DNA of 64,000 nt from Pacificimonas flava. Its GTDB lineage: Bacteria; Pseudomonadota; Alphaproteobacteria; Sphingomonadales; Sphingomonadaceae. Positions 42,922-51,023 of this stretch are shown in pieces. The translations under genes were made by a program, and so were the position numbers. The notes beneath the pieces are model-generated. The model made no database searches, was not told the origin of the DNA, and saw only the letters and a program-made list of their open reading frames with translations. The DNA lies in the NCBI RefSeq assembly GCF_000342165.1, contig NZ_AMRV01000001.1, positions 434,001 through 498,000 of the forward strand, written 5' to 3'. Within the stretch, counting starts at the first letter, position 1; each line of letters begins with the position of its first letter.

Positions 42922-44916
42922 TTGATCTTCGAACCGCTCTTTCCCCTGTGGGCCCTGCTCTGCGTTGGCGCCGTGCTGCTTGCTGCGCTCATCGTCTCCA
43001 CGCGCCGGGCGCCGCGCCACACCCCGCTACGCGCCGCGGCGGCGTTCGTCCTGCTCGCCGTGCTCGCGAATCCCGTTCTGCGGGAAGAGCGGCGCGAACA
43101 GCGTGACGATATCGGCCTTATCCTCATCGACCGCTCCCGCAGTATGGAGATCGGCGAGCGGCAGTCTCAGGCCCGCGCCGCCGCACAGGCTCTGCAGCAG
43201 TCCGGCGGCGCCATCGAATGGCAGGTCGCAGATTTGCCGCAACAGCCGGGGGAACCGACCCGCCTGGGTGAAGCCGCAGCCGGCGCCATCGGCCGCAGCG
43301 ACACCTCCAGACTGGGCGGGGTTTTTGTCATCACGGACGGGATCAGCGCCGACACGCCTGATCCTTCGCTGCTGCCGCCCAGCGTTCCGCTGCATCAACT
43401 CGTCGCCGGCGATCCCGACCTCGACGACAGGCGCCTCGTCATCGAAAGCGTCCCCCCCTTCACCGTCGCCGGCCAAAGCGCCACCATCACCGTGCGGGTG
43501 GACGATCCCGGGGCCGACCGGGTGCCCCTGACCGTCGATTCCACCGATGGCACGCGTATACGGCGCACCATAGAGGCGAACCGCGCCGTTCCGGTCGAGG
43601 TGCCGGTCGAAACGCGCGGCGAGCTCGACGTCGCATTCAGCGTTCCCGTGCGCGCGAACGAGGCAACGGCCGTCAACAACCGCGCGCTCGCCCGGCTTAG
43701 CGGCGTGACGGACCGGCTGTCCGTGCTTCTCGTGTCGGGCCGCCCCTATCCCGGTGGGCGCGTATGGCGCGACCTGTTCAAGGCCGATCCGAATATCGAT
43801 CTCGTGCATTTCACGATCCTGCGGCTGCCCACCAGCTTCGATCCGACGCCGCCGCAGGACCTCGCCCTTATCCCCTTCCCCGTGGAGGAGCTGTTTCAGG
43901 AGCGCCTCGGCGACTTCGATCTCATCATTTTCGATCGCTTCGATCTGACGGAGCTGATGTCGCCGGGTTACTTCACCAACCTCTCTCGCCGCGTCGAGCA
44001 GGGCGGCGGCCTTCTGGTGGTGGCCGGACCGGAATTCTCGGATCGCAGCAGCATTGCCTATACCGATCTCGATCGCGTGCTGCCCGCGCGCCCGGCGGGG
44101 CCGCCCGTCAGTCAGGCCTTCCGTCCCACGCTTACGGATCTTGGCCGCCGCCATCCCGTCACCAGCGCCCTCGCGCCGGGCGAAGGCGTGCCGACATGGG
44201 GCCGCTGGGAATCGCTTGCCCGGGTAGAGCCGAAGACGGACATGGTGCTGATGCGCGGCGCCGACGATGCGCTGCTGCTGATGCTGGACCGGGTCGGTGA
44301 CGGCCGGGTCGGCATGCTGGCGTCCAGCGACATCTGGTACTGGGCACGCGCCGTCGACGGCGCCGGCCCCCATAACGAGCTGCTTCGCCGCATCTCGCAC
44401 TGGCTGATGCAGGAGCCGGACCTGGCCGAAACGCAGCTTGAGGTCAGCGGCAGGGCGGACTCCCTGCGGATCGAGACGCGCAGCCTGACGCCGCTGCCGA
44501 ATGCCGTCCTGACAGGCCCGGACGGTGCGGAGCGGCGCATCGCCCTCGATGCAGACGGAGAGGCGGATATCGCCGCTGCGGAAGATGGACTCTATGCCGT
44601 TTCGGCGGGCGGCCTCCGCAGATTTGCGTTGGTGGGCGACGTTGCGGAGTTCAGTGAGATCCGGCCCCGGACAACCCCGCTCGACACGGCCGCCGATCGG
44701 TCGGGCGGCGGTACGTTCCTCCTGCAGGACGGTGTCCCGTCGGTCCGGCACGTCGCTCCGGAACGAAGTGCACGAGGGGACGATTGGGCCGGCGTTCGTC
44801 AGCGTCGCAGCGGTGCGCTGATCGCTATCGACAGTCGGCCCTTGATCCCGGGATGGGCAGCGCTCCTGGTCCTCGCCGCGCTCCTCTCGGCGTCTTGGTA
44901 CCGCGAACGGAACTGA
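42922..44916 (+). CDS. Membrane protein with amidotransferase-like domain, MoxR cluster
   Basis: This 664-residue protein has two N-terminal helices (about residues 5-25 and 35-52) and one at the C-terminus (GWAALLVLAALLSASWY). A VWA-like stretch reads LILIDRSRSMEIG. A later Rossmann-like segment with DLIIFDRFDLTELMSPGYF and GGGLLVVAGPEFSD resembles the glutamine-amidotransferase-like domain of such proteins, without a catalytic Cys that I can point to. The start appears to be a TTG 11 bases after the previous stop. Its place behind the DUF4159 protein is the common arrangement. Confidence 0.75.
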   Translation: MIFEPLFPLWALLCVGAVLLAALIVSTRRAPRHTPLRAAAAFVLLAVLANPVLREERREQRDDIGLILIDRSRSMEIGERQSQARAAAQALQQSGGAIEWQVADLPQQPGEPTRLGEAAAGAIGRSDTSRLGGVFVITDGISADTPDPSLLPPSVPLHQLVAGDPDLDDRRLVIESVPPFTVAGQSATITVRVDDPGADRVPLTVDSTDGTRIRRTIEANRAVPVEVPVETRGELDVAFSVPVRANEATAVNNRALARLSGVTDRLSVLLVSGRPYPGGRVWRDLFKADPNIDLVHFTILRLPTSFDPTPPQDLALIPFPVEELFQERLGDFDLIIFDRFDLTELMSPGYFTNLSRRVEQGGGLLVVAGPEFSDRSSIAYTDLDRVLPARPAGPPVSQAFRPTLTDLGRRHPVTSALAPGEGVPTWGRWESLARVEPKTDMVLMRGADDALLLMLDRVGDGRVGMLASSDIWYWARAVDGAGPHNELLRRISHWLMQEPDLAETQLEVSGRADSLRIETRSLTPLPNAVLTGPDGAERRIALDADGEADIAAAEDGLYAVSAGGLRRFALVGDVAEFSEIRPRTTPLDTAADRSGGGTFLLQDGVPSVRHVAPERSARGDDWAGVRQRRSGALIAIDSRPLIPGWAALLVLAALLSASWYRERN

Positions 44917-44964
44917 TCCTTCGGGCAGCTTGCGGCGACCGCCACGGCAATGCTTTGTGGCCTG

Positions 44965-45597
44965 ATGAAACTTTACGACATGGTCAAGGCGCCCAATCCG
45001 CGGCGCGTTCGCATCTTCCTCGCGGAAAAGGGCATCGACGTGGAGCGGCAAGAGGTGGATATCCCCTCGGGCCAGAACCGGCAGCCGGATTATCTGACGC
45101 GAGTACGCCGCGGGGTGGTGCCGGCGCTGGAACTGGACGACGGCACCATCATCGATGAATCCATTGCCATCTGCCGCTATTTCGAGGCGCTGCAGCCCGA
45201 TCCGCCGCTGTTCGGCAGCGACCCTCTTGGCATTGCGCGCATCGAGAGCTGGCAGCGCCGCATCGAATTCGACGGCATGATCAATGTGGCGGCGATTTTC
45301 CGCAATACCGCCCCGCATTTCGCCGAGCGCGCCGCGCCGGGCGCCGCGCCCAACACGGCGCAGATCCCTGCCATGGCGGAGCGCGGCCTCTCCCTACTAC
45401 CGGGCTTTTGGTCGCTGCTGGACGAGCAGCTTGCCGACACCCCGTTCATTGCCGGCCCAAACTTCTCCGTCGCTGACATTACCGGCCTCGTCACCGTCGA
45501 TTTTGCGAAATGGGTGAAGCAGCGCATTCCGGACGACGCGCCCAACGTCCAGCGCTGGTACGAACAGGTTTCCGCCCGCCCAAGCGCTACTGCCTAA
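44965..45597 (+). CDS. Glutathione S-transferase family protein
   Basis: This 210-residue protein has an N-terminal thioredoxin-fold domain (MKLYDMVKAPNPRRVRIFLA) with the glutathione-binding VPALELDDG and DESIAICRYFE motifs. A helical C-terminal domain ends in FIAGPNFSVADITGLVTVDF, the usual N-capping box. The substrate is unknown. I chose the second ATG because the family starts there; the first lies five codons upstream. A strong hairpin terminator follows. Confidence 0.9.
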   Translation: MKLYDMVKAPNPRRVRIFLAEKGIDVERQEVDIPSGQNRQPDYLTRVRRGVVPALELDDGTIIDESIAICRYFEALQPDPPLFGSDPLGIARIESWQRRIEFDGMINVAAIFRNTAPHFAERAAPGAAPNTAQIPAMAERGLSLLPGFWSLLDEQLADTPFIAGPNFSVADITGLVTVDFAKWVKQRIPDDAPNVQRWYEQVSARPSATA

Positions 45598-45632
45598 CTG
45601 TTCGCGCGCGCCGTTTCGTAAGCTACGAACGA

Positions 45633-45661
45633 AAACGCCGCCCGAACGAGGGGCGGCGTTT
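45633..45661. terminator. Bidirectional intrinsic terminator between gst and the ATP synthase operon
   Basis: An 11-base stem (AAACGCCGCCC with GGGCGGCGTTT) encloses a 7-base loop. It lies between two convergent genes. T-rich bases follow on either strand, and the minus-strand side (GCGTTTTC) fits termination best. Confidence 0.75.
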
Positions 45662-45701
45662 GTCGCAGACCTGAACAGGCAGGCCTCTACCGGACGGGAA
45701 A

Positions 45702-46346
45702 TCAGTTCAAGCGCGTACCGAGATCGCTGATAGCCCGGTCCGTCATCGCCTGACGCGCGGCCGGATCGGTCTGATCGGCGATGACACGGCGCGCCGCGTC
45801 GGTTGACAGCGCCGCCACCCGCGCGCGGAGGTCCCGCTCCGCTGCGCGTTCCGCCGCGGCGATCTTGGTCTCCGCAGCCTCCTGCCGGCGCTGGACCATG
45901 GCCGCTGCGGTGGTCTCAGCCTCTGCGACGATGGCACCGGCTTCCCGCTGCGCGTTAGCAAGGATCGCCTCGGCGTCCTTGGCACTTTGCTCCGCCTTGC
46001 GCTTCTGCTCGGCCAGCAGCGCTTCGGCTTCCGCCCGCAGCGCGCGCGCCTCGTCCAAATCCGCGCGGATCGTGTTCGCGCGGCTGTCCAGTGCGCTTGT
46101 CAGCAGGTGCGGCACCTTCTTCCAGATCAGCAGCAGCACGAAAATGGCGAAGGCGATGCCGACCCAGCCATAGCTGTCCAGGCCCAGAAAGGCTTCGTGA
46201 TGTTCGCCGGCTTCGGCTTCCAGCACCTCTTCCGACTGCGCCTCAGGCGTGCCCTCGCCAACGGCGTCGAGCACGACTTCGTTGGGCGTTTGCAGCTGCT
46301 CCTGAGAGGTGCTGGGCGGCACGTCGACGTTGCGGACTTCCTGCAT
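45702..46346 (-). CDS. atpF: F0F1 ATP synthase subunit b
   Basis: Subunit b is the peripheral stator stalk. The 214-residue protein has one membrane helix (GWVGIAFAIFVLLLIW, about residues 58-75) and a long charged Ala/Glu/Arg coiled coil to the end. The approximately 55-residue acidic N-terminal extension before the helix is longer than in classical b subunits but is common in alphaproteobacteria. It is the last gene of the F0 operon. No F1 genes are present here. Confidence 0.9.
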   Translation of the reverse strand: MQEVRNVDVPPSTSQEQLQTPNEVVLDAVGEGTPEAQSEEVLEAEAGEHHEAFLGLDSYGWVGIAFAIFVLLLIWKKVPHLLTSALDSRANTIRADLDEARALRAEAEALLAEQKRKAEQSAKDAEAILANAQREAGAIVAEAETTAAAMVQRRQEAAETKIAAAERAAERDLRARVAALSTDAARRVIADQTDPAARQAMTDRAISDLGTRLN

Positions 46347-46358
46347 CTTGTCCTCTTA

Positions 46359-46841
46359 TCAGGCTCGTGCGGCCGCGACCGCGGCGGCGGCATCGCCGTC
46401 CGCCGGGCGTTCGCCGGTCAGTTTCTGGACGATGTCCTGCGTCGCGCCGGCAGCAATCGCATCGAGCTTGGCCAGGGCGGCTTCACGCGATGCGTTCAAT
46501 CCCGCCTCCGCCTCTTTCATGCGGGACTGCGCGGCGGCGTCGGCTTCGGCCATGCGCGCTTCCGTTGCGCGCGCAGCCTCCGCCTTCGCCGATCCGATCA
46601 GATCCTGCGCCTCACCGCGGGTGCGGGCAATGCCCGCCTCATAGGCCTCGCGCTTTTGCTCGGCATCGAGACGGGCCTGCTCGGCCGCGTCGAGATCGCC
46701 GCCGATGGTCGATGCCCGCCGTTCACGCACACCTTCGACGCGCGGCAACATGCCGAGCATCAGGAGGAACAGCAGTCCAAAGGTCAGGAACAGCCATACG
46801 ATCTGCGGCAGGGCAACTTCGGCAAATGCAAATTGAGGCAT
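46359..46841 (-). CDS. F0F1 ATP synthase subunit b'
   Basis: This 160-residue second b-type subunit has an N-terminal membrane helix (ALPQIVWLFLTFGLLFLLML) followed by a stalk-forming coiled coil rich in Ala, Glu, Arg and Gln. Alphaproteobacteria and photosynthetic bacteria use a b/b' heterodimer. It lies 12 bases from the b gene. Confidence 0.9.
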   Translation of the reverse strand: MPQFAFAEVALPQIVWLFLTFGLLFLLMLGMLPRVEGVRERRASTIGGDLDAAEQARLDAEQKREAYEAGIARTRGEAQDLIGSAKAEAARATEARMAEADAAAQSRMKEAEAGLNASREAALAKLDAIAAGATQDIVQKLTGERPADGDAAAAVAAARA

Positions 46842-46876
46842 AGGCGATCTCGTTCGTGTGTGCGGTCAGGTACGGC

Positions 46877-47104
46877 TCAGACGACGAAAAGAAGAATGAG
46901 CGAAACCAGGAACGCGAAGATGCCGAGCGCTTCGGCGACGGCGAAGCCCAGGATCAGGTTACCCTGCTGCGAGGCGGCGGCGGCCGGGTTGCGCAGCGCA
47001 CCCTGCAGGAAGAAGGCGAAGATCAGGCCGACGCCAATGGACGCGAGGCCGATGCCCATCGCCGCGAGGCCGGCACCAAGATACTGAGCTGCATCTGCGG
47101 TCAT
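46877..47104 (-). CDS. atpE: F0F1 ATP synthase subunit c
   Basis: This is the 75-residue c-ring proteolipid with two membrane helices joined by a polar loop (GALRNPAAAASQQ). The proton-binding acidic residue is the Glu in GFAVAEALGIF. The first helix has the GxGxGxG packing motif (GAGLAAMGIGLASIGVG). The length is normal. Confidence 0.95.
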   Translation of the reverse strand: MTADAAQYLGAGLAAMGIGLASIGVGLIFAFFLQGALRNPAAAASQQGNLILGFAVAEALGIFAFLVSLILLFVV

Positions 47105-47125
47105 TACTATATTCCTTTCAGTAAC

Positions 47126-47872
47126 TTAATGTTCGAGATTAATGGAATCGTTGAGATAGACGGTCGCCAGCAGGGCGAACACATAGGCCTGCACCACCGC
47201 CACCAGAAGTTCGAGCGCGTAGAGCGCGATGTTCATGATCAGCGGCAATACGCCAACTGCGGCCCACACTCCGCCGGCAAGGCCGAGGCTGATGACGAAG
47301 CCGGCGAAGACCTTAAGAAGGATATGACCGGCGGTCATGTTGGCGAACAGACGCACCGACAGGGTGATCGGTCGGGAGATGAAGCTGACGATCTCAATGA
47401 AGATCATCAACGGAATCAGCCAGCCCGGCGTGCCCGGCGGCAGAAAATAGCTGAACCAGTGAAACCCGTGGCGCGCGATGCCGATGACGATGCACATCAG
47501 GAATATCAGCGCCGCAAAGGCAAACGTCACCGCCAGATGGCTGGTCACGGTAAAGGCGTAGGGCAGCAGCCCGGCGACATTGGCCACCAGGATGAAGATG
47601 AACAGCGTGAAGATGAACGGCACATATTTGCGGCCGTTCGGGCCGATATTTTGGTCCACCATGCCGTGCACGAACTCGTAGATGCTCTCCACGGCCGCCT
47701 GCCAGCGCCCCGGCACCAGTTCGGCCTTTCGCATGCCGAAGAACATGAATGCCCAGATGAACACCAGCGCGGCGACCATCCACACCGCCGAATTGGTGAA
47801 GCTGAGATCGTATCCGCCCACCTCGATCGGGTAGACAGGATTGATTTCGAACTGTTCTAGCGGTCCCGCCAC
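47126..47872 (-). CDS. atpB: F0F1 ATP synthase subunit a
   Basis: Subunit a forms the proton half-channels against the c ring. The 248-residue protein has five or six membrane helices. The essential Arg is in ISRPITLSVRLFANMTAGH, and the Gln/Glu-containing last helices (LELLVAVVQAYVFALL) are present. It is coupled closely to the atpI-like gene (three bases between them). Confidence 0.95.
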   Translation of the reverse strand: MAGPLEQFEINPVYPIEVGGYDLSFTNSAVWMVAALVFIWAFMFFGMRKAELVPGRWQAAVESIYEFVHGMVDQNIGPNGRKYVPFIFTLFIFILVANVAGLLPYAFTVTSHLAVTFAFAALIFLMCIVIGIARHGFHWFSYFLPPGTPGWLIPLMIFIEIVSFISRPITLSVRLFANMTAGHILLKVFAGFVISLGLAGGVWAAVGVLPLIMNIALYALELLVAVVQAYVFALLATVYLNDSINLEH

Positions 47873-47874
47873 GC

Positions 47875-48249
47875 TCAGACTTCCTCTTCATCGTCCTCGA
47901 CGACCGGCAGGGCCTCGAGATCCGTCTGGGAAAATTTCGCCTGCTCCGCCTGCACGACGCGAAGCAAATTCGTAAAACCGGCGGCCAGCCCCAGTAAAAA
48001 GCCGCCAATCAAGAAGACCGGAGACCATCCGGTCAGGCCATCCAGCCAATAGCCGAGGCCCGCCCCTACCAGCACACCCGCCACCAGTTCCAGCGCATGC
48101 CGGCTTCCCCGCGCGAGCGCGCTGCCTGCGACCTGCCTTGGATCAGGGTCGCCTGCGGCGCGCTTTCTTGCAGCAGCGAGGCGGGCTTCGAGGGGAAGCT
48201 CGTCTGGGCGGGGCTCGGTCAAGGTTCGAGAAACTCCCGCGTCTCGCAA
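47875..48249 (-). CDS. atpI: AtpI family ATP synthase assembly protein
   Basis: This 124-residue protein has a basic or acidic N-terminus and two membrane helices (LELVAGVLVGAGLGYWLD and VFLIGGFLLGLAAGFTNLLR). This matches AtpI/AtpZ-like proteins that lead F0 operons and help c-ring assembly or ion uptake. The acidic C-terminal end (VVEDDEEEV) is typical of the alphaproteobacterial form. It is the first gene of the F0 operon. Confidence 0.88.
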   Translation of the reverse strand: MRDAGVSRTLTEPRPDELPLEARLAAARKRAAGDPDPRQVAGSALARGSRHALELVAGVLVGAGLGYWLDGLTGWSPVFLIGGFLLGLAAGFTNLLRVVQAEQAKFSQTDLEALPVVEDDEEEV

Positions 48250-48379
48250 ATCCGCGAAGAACGCGCATGGAAAACGGCATACACCGACAGGGGCGGCGAG
48301 CCGCCTGCCGAAGCGAGCCGGTCTTTAGAATTGCCCCCGCGCCAAGTCAACGGCGGATGCGGATCGCGCTTGCCGATTG

Positions 48380-49003
48380 TCAGGCCAGCTTCAATTCCGA
48401 TACGTCACGGAAATTCCCCAGGGTTCCGCGCAGGAACGTGTTGAATGCGATCGAATGGCGCGGCTCGCTCGACGTATTCGGCTCGACGAAGTGTTCCAGC
48501 CCGCTACTGAACAGCACGAGCATGTTCTTCTTCGGTTCAACGACATTGTTGCGCGTGTTGTAGATGTTGATCTTTCCATTTTCGGGAATCAGATCGAGCT
48601 GCTGGTATCCGCGGTGGCGATGGAACACCATCCGCGACGGCGGCGACGGCATATCGGTGAAGTAGAGCGACCCGGAAATGACCGAGTTGGAATGGGAATG
48701 TCCGTGCATTCCGATACCGGGCGGATTGATCAGCGACCAACTCTGCGTGACGTAGAGTTCCTGCGGAATGCCCATCACCTCTGCGGCGTAGGTACCCAGC
48801 ATGGCATCCACGGCCTGCTTCAGGCTCTTCAGTTCGGGCTTTTCGAAGATGTAGAGATTCTCCGAAATCAGGTTCTGCTGATTCTGCACCATCTTGAGTT
48901 CTTTTATGAACTTGATGTGCTCGGGCGTGATCGCATCGCCCATGTCCGCTACGAAATACGGTTCGGCGAAAAGCGGCTTCACCTCATAATTTGCACTCGC
49001 CAC
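48380..49003 (-). CDS. 2-oxoglutarate/Fe(II)-type oxygenase (PF13759 / TIGR02466-like)
   Basis: This 207-residue protein resembles the 2OG-FeII_Oxy_5 family. The first metal-binding region is GIGMHGHSHSNSVISGSLYF. The distal part is NMLVLFSSGLEHFVEPN, followed by PRHSIAFNTF with the Arg that would hold 2-oxoglutarate. I chose a GTG start preceded six bases earlier by GGGGGAG. The frame is open farther upstream with non-family sequence. It lies downstream of the DUF1989 and YqcI/YcgG genes on the same strand and may modify the same compound. The substrate is unknown. Confidence 0.72.
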   Translation of the reverse strand: MASANYEVKPLFAEPYFVADMGDAITPEHIKFIKELKMVQNQQNLISENLYIFEKPELKSLKQAVDAMLGTYAAEVMGIPQELYVTQSWSLINPPGIGMHGHSHSNSVISGSLYFTDMPSPPSRMVFHRHRGYQQLDLIPENGKINIYNTRNNVVEPKKNMLVLFSSGLEHFVEPNTSSEPRHSIAFNTFLRGTLGNFRDVSELKLA

Positions 49004-49104
49004 GCGATACTCCCCCAATGCCAGCGATGCCGGCGGATCCCCCAGCCGGCGACAGCCCGAGGCTTTAAGATTCCGCCATGGCGAGAGCAAGGGGAAGCGT
49101 GGGG

Positions 49105-49692
49105 CTAGTCGAGGATCTCGTACTGGATCGGCTTGTAGCGGAAATTGTTCGATTGTCCCGCGGAGCAGGCGGTCAGGCCGACGATCAGGTCCATCTTGGC
49201 CTCGAAAACCGTGAAATCCCCGGGTTTTGACAGGGGTGGTTCGACACTGATACGGCCCGTCGCGCCGTCGACCGGTACGTTCATGAAGACATTGAACGCC
49301 ACCGGCACCTGGTCGGCGCCGATACCATGGGGCGCCAGCGCCGCCGCCAGATTTCCGAAGCACCCCCGGTGGGGGTCGTCTTCACCATAGAGCTTGCGGA
49401 ACATTTCCGCCGAGCAGGGCGTCAGCAGGAAATCGTGCGTGCCGACCCTGTCCTCGCCGATCTCCAGCATCACGTTCGAACGGTTGGAATAGAGCAGATC
49501 GCCAGTGGAAAAATAAAGTTTCGAGGCGTAATCGATCGTGCGTCCGTTCGACAGGACCTCACGCGTATCGCTGGCCGCGAAGGCCGCCAGATCCGCCACC
49601 TGCTCCCCCTCCGGATCGACAACCTTCAGCCGCTGGCCGGCACGAAGGCGAAAGGCCGTACCGCTGCGTGGCGGAATGGTTTCAAGGCTCAT
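49105..49692 (-). CDS. Urea carboxylase-associated (DUF1989) family protein
   Basis: This 195-residue protein has the DUF1989 pattern IPPRSGTAFRLRAGQRLKVVDP, then GEQVADLAAF, FNVFMNVPVDGATGRISVEPP and PGDFTVFEAKMDLIVGLTACSAGQSNN. The conserved Cys and acidic residues in the last stretch are typical. Members often lie beside urea carboxylase or guanidine-type metabolism genes, but no urea carboxylase is in this window. It overlaps the YqcI/YcgG gene by four bases, so they are translated together. Confidence 0.8.
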   Translation of the reverse strand: MSLETIPPRSGTAFRLRAGQRLKVVDPEGEQVADLAAFAASDTREVLSNGRTIDYASKLYFSTGDLLYSNRSNVMLEIGEDRVGTHDFLLTPCSAEMFRKLYGEDDPHRGCFGNLAAALAPHGIGADQVPVAFNVFMNVPVDGATGRISVEPPLSKPGDFTVFEAKMDLIVGLTACSAGQSNNFRYKPIQYEILD

Positions 49693-50378
49693 GTTCCGGC
49701 TCCAATTCTCGGTTGAAAGGGGCAGCTCCAATCCTCATCCACTGCGCGGCCACTATACTGCCGGGCCTCCGAGATCGTACCGTGCACCGCAAGCATCGGG
49801 TTGATCGAGCCGCTCCAGTTGCGGTCGCGCTGCAGGATCTTGCTACGCATCCCTTCATATTTTCCGGACGCGCGCAAACGCTCGAACTGGTCGTGCAGGT
49901 TGAACACGAGAGCAGGGCGTCGAAACCGCCGCGCCTTGCGGCTGGCGCGCGGATGCAGACCGACGATGAAGAAGGCCTCGCCGCCGAAACTGAGGCCGAA
50001 ATCATCATCGCCCGGGTCGGGGCTGACGCGCGCGTCATAGCGGCTGCCCATCCAGACATCCTTGTCGTGCAGGGACTGCGCGCGTGCCCAGAGGGCGGTC
50101 TCAAAGGCCTCTTCCTTCATCGAGAGCGGCCCCTCGAATATCACGACGAAGCTCTGGAACATGCGAGGCGACTGCCGATAGCCGGCGGCAAAGCGCTGAA
50201 GCCCCTTGATGATCGGGAGGTCGTTCCATCCCGAACGGATATCGCGCCCGGTCATATACTCGATCTGTCCCTTTGCCAGAGCGCTCTTGGCGCCGACGCA
50301 GGGATATGGAGGACGCTTCAGAAAGCGTTCGAATTCGCTGACGAGCCGGGCATCCGGCGTCGGAAGGACTGGTGGCAT
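49689..50378 (-). CDS. YqcI/YcgG family protein (GntA-like putative heme-dependent N-oxygenase)
   Basis: This 229-residue protein has the family signature YPCVGAKSALAKGQIEYM near the N-terminus, with FVVIFEGPLSMKEEAFETAL and FIVGLHPRASRKARRF in the middle. The end reads NPMLAVHGTISEARQYSGRA, then DEDWSCPF. One member of this family, GntA, N-hydroxylates a guanidine-containing intermediate in guanitoxin biosynthesis. Applying that chemistry here is inference. The gene overlaps the DUF1989 gene by four bases, and a 2-oxoglutarate oxygenase gene follows. Confidence 0.78.
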   Translation of the reverse strand: MPPVLPTPDARLVSEFERFLKRPPYPCVGAKSALAKGQIEYMTGRDIRSGWNDLPIIKGLQRFAAGYRQSPRMFQSFVVIFEGPLSMKEEAFETALWARAQSLHDKDVWMGSRYDARVSPDPGDDDFGLSFGGEAFFIVGLHPRASRKARRFRRPALVFNLHDQFERLRASGKYEGMRSKILQRDRNWSGSINPMLAVHGTISEARQYSGRAVDEDWSCPFQPRIGAGT

Positions 50379-50472
50379 GACCGCTCAACTAAGCTTCCGG
50401 CCAGGAGTTGCTTTCTCCTATGTTGATAACGCGGCTCGCCGGCCCGACCTCTTCGGAACGGCGCGCGGCACG

Positions 50473-50994
50473 CTAGCGCTCGATGACGTCCTTGCGCATA
50501 GGCGCCAGCTTCGAGAGAAATTTGTTTTGTGCGGAAAAGGGCACGCCCTCTTCCGTCATGGCGGCCTGCAAATTCTCGACGAGCGCGTTCATGTCCGCGT
50601 GCTGTAGACCCATATGCTCGTGCGCCGTCTTCATGTCGCGTCCGCTGTAGTCGCAGGGACCCCCTAGAATATAGCAGAACTGTTCCTTCAGGGTGCGGCG
50701 CAGGCGAACAAGGCCATAGCCGCGGAAAATTTCCGCGATGCGCGCATCGCTGGTATTACGGGCGACGAACGCATCGACGATGCGGGAAACGCCCGCCTCG
50801 CCGCCAAAGGCTTCCCACATGTCGGTGCTGCGAAACGGATCGGCACCGGCATTCCGGTTGCCTGGCGTATAGGGCGCCACCTCTTCCTCCCCAGGCACGG
50901 CGAAGACGGGCACCGCCTCCTGTTCCCTCATATCCGCAGGTCGTGCGGGGCTGCCAGCGGCCACCGCTGCGATCAGAATCACCACGATCAACAT
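50473..50994 (-). CDS. Secreted group I truncated hemoglobin
   Basis: This 173-residue protein has a short hydrophobic signal-like N-terminus and a linker, then a truncated globin domain from about residue 60. The domain contains MWEAFGGEAGVSRIVDAFV, then LKEQFCYILGGPCDYSGRDM and AHEHMGLQHADMNALVENL. The proximal His is the one in GLQHADM by alignment to group I trHbs. It would act in the periplasm in O2, NO or redox chemistry. GGGGAG lies five bases before the ATG. It follows the DUF3034 gene by 29 bases. Confidence 0.8.
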   Translation of the reverse strand: MLIVVILIAAVAAGSPARPADMREQEAVPVFAVPGEEEVAPYTPGNRNAGADPFRSTDMWEAFGGEAGVSRIVDAFVARNTSDARIAEIFRGYGLVRLRRTLKEQFCYILGGPCDYSGRDMKTAHEHMGLQHADMNALVENLQAAMTEEGVPFSAQNKFLSKLAPMRKDVIER

Positions 50995-51023
50995 GTTCGC
51001 TCCCCGATGGGTTCGGCCGCGCT

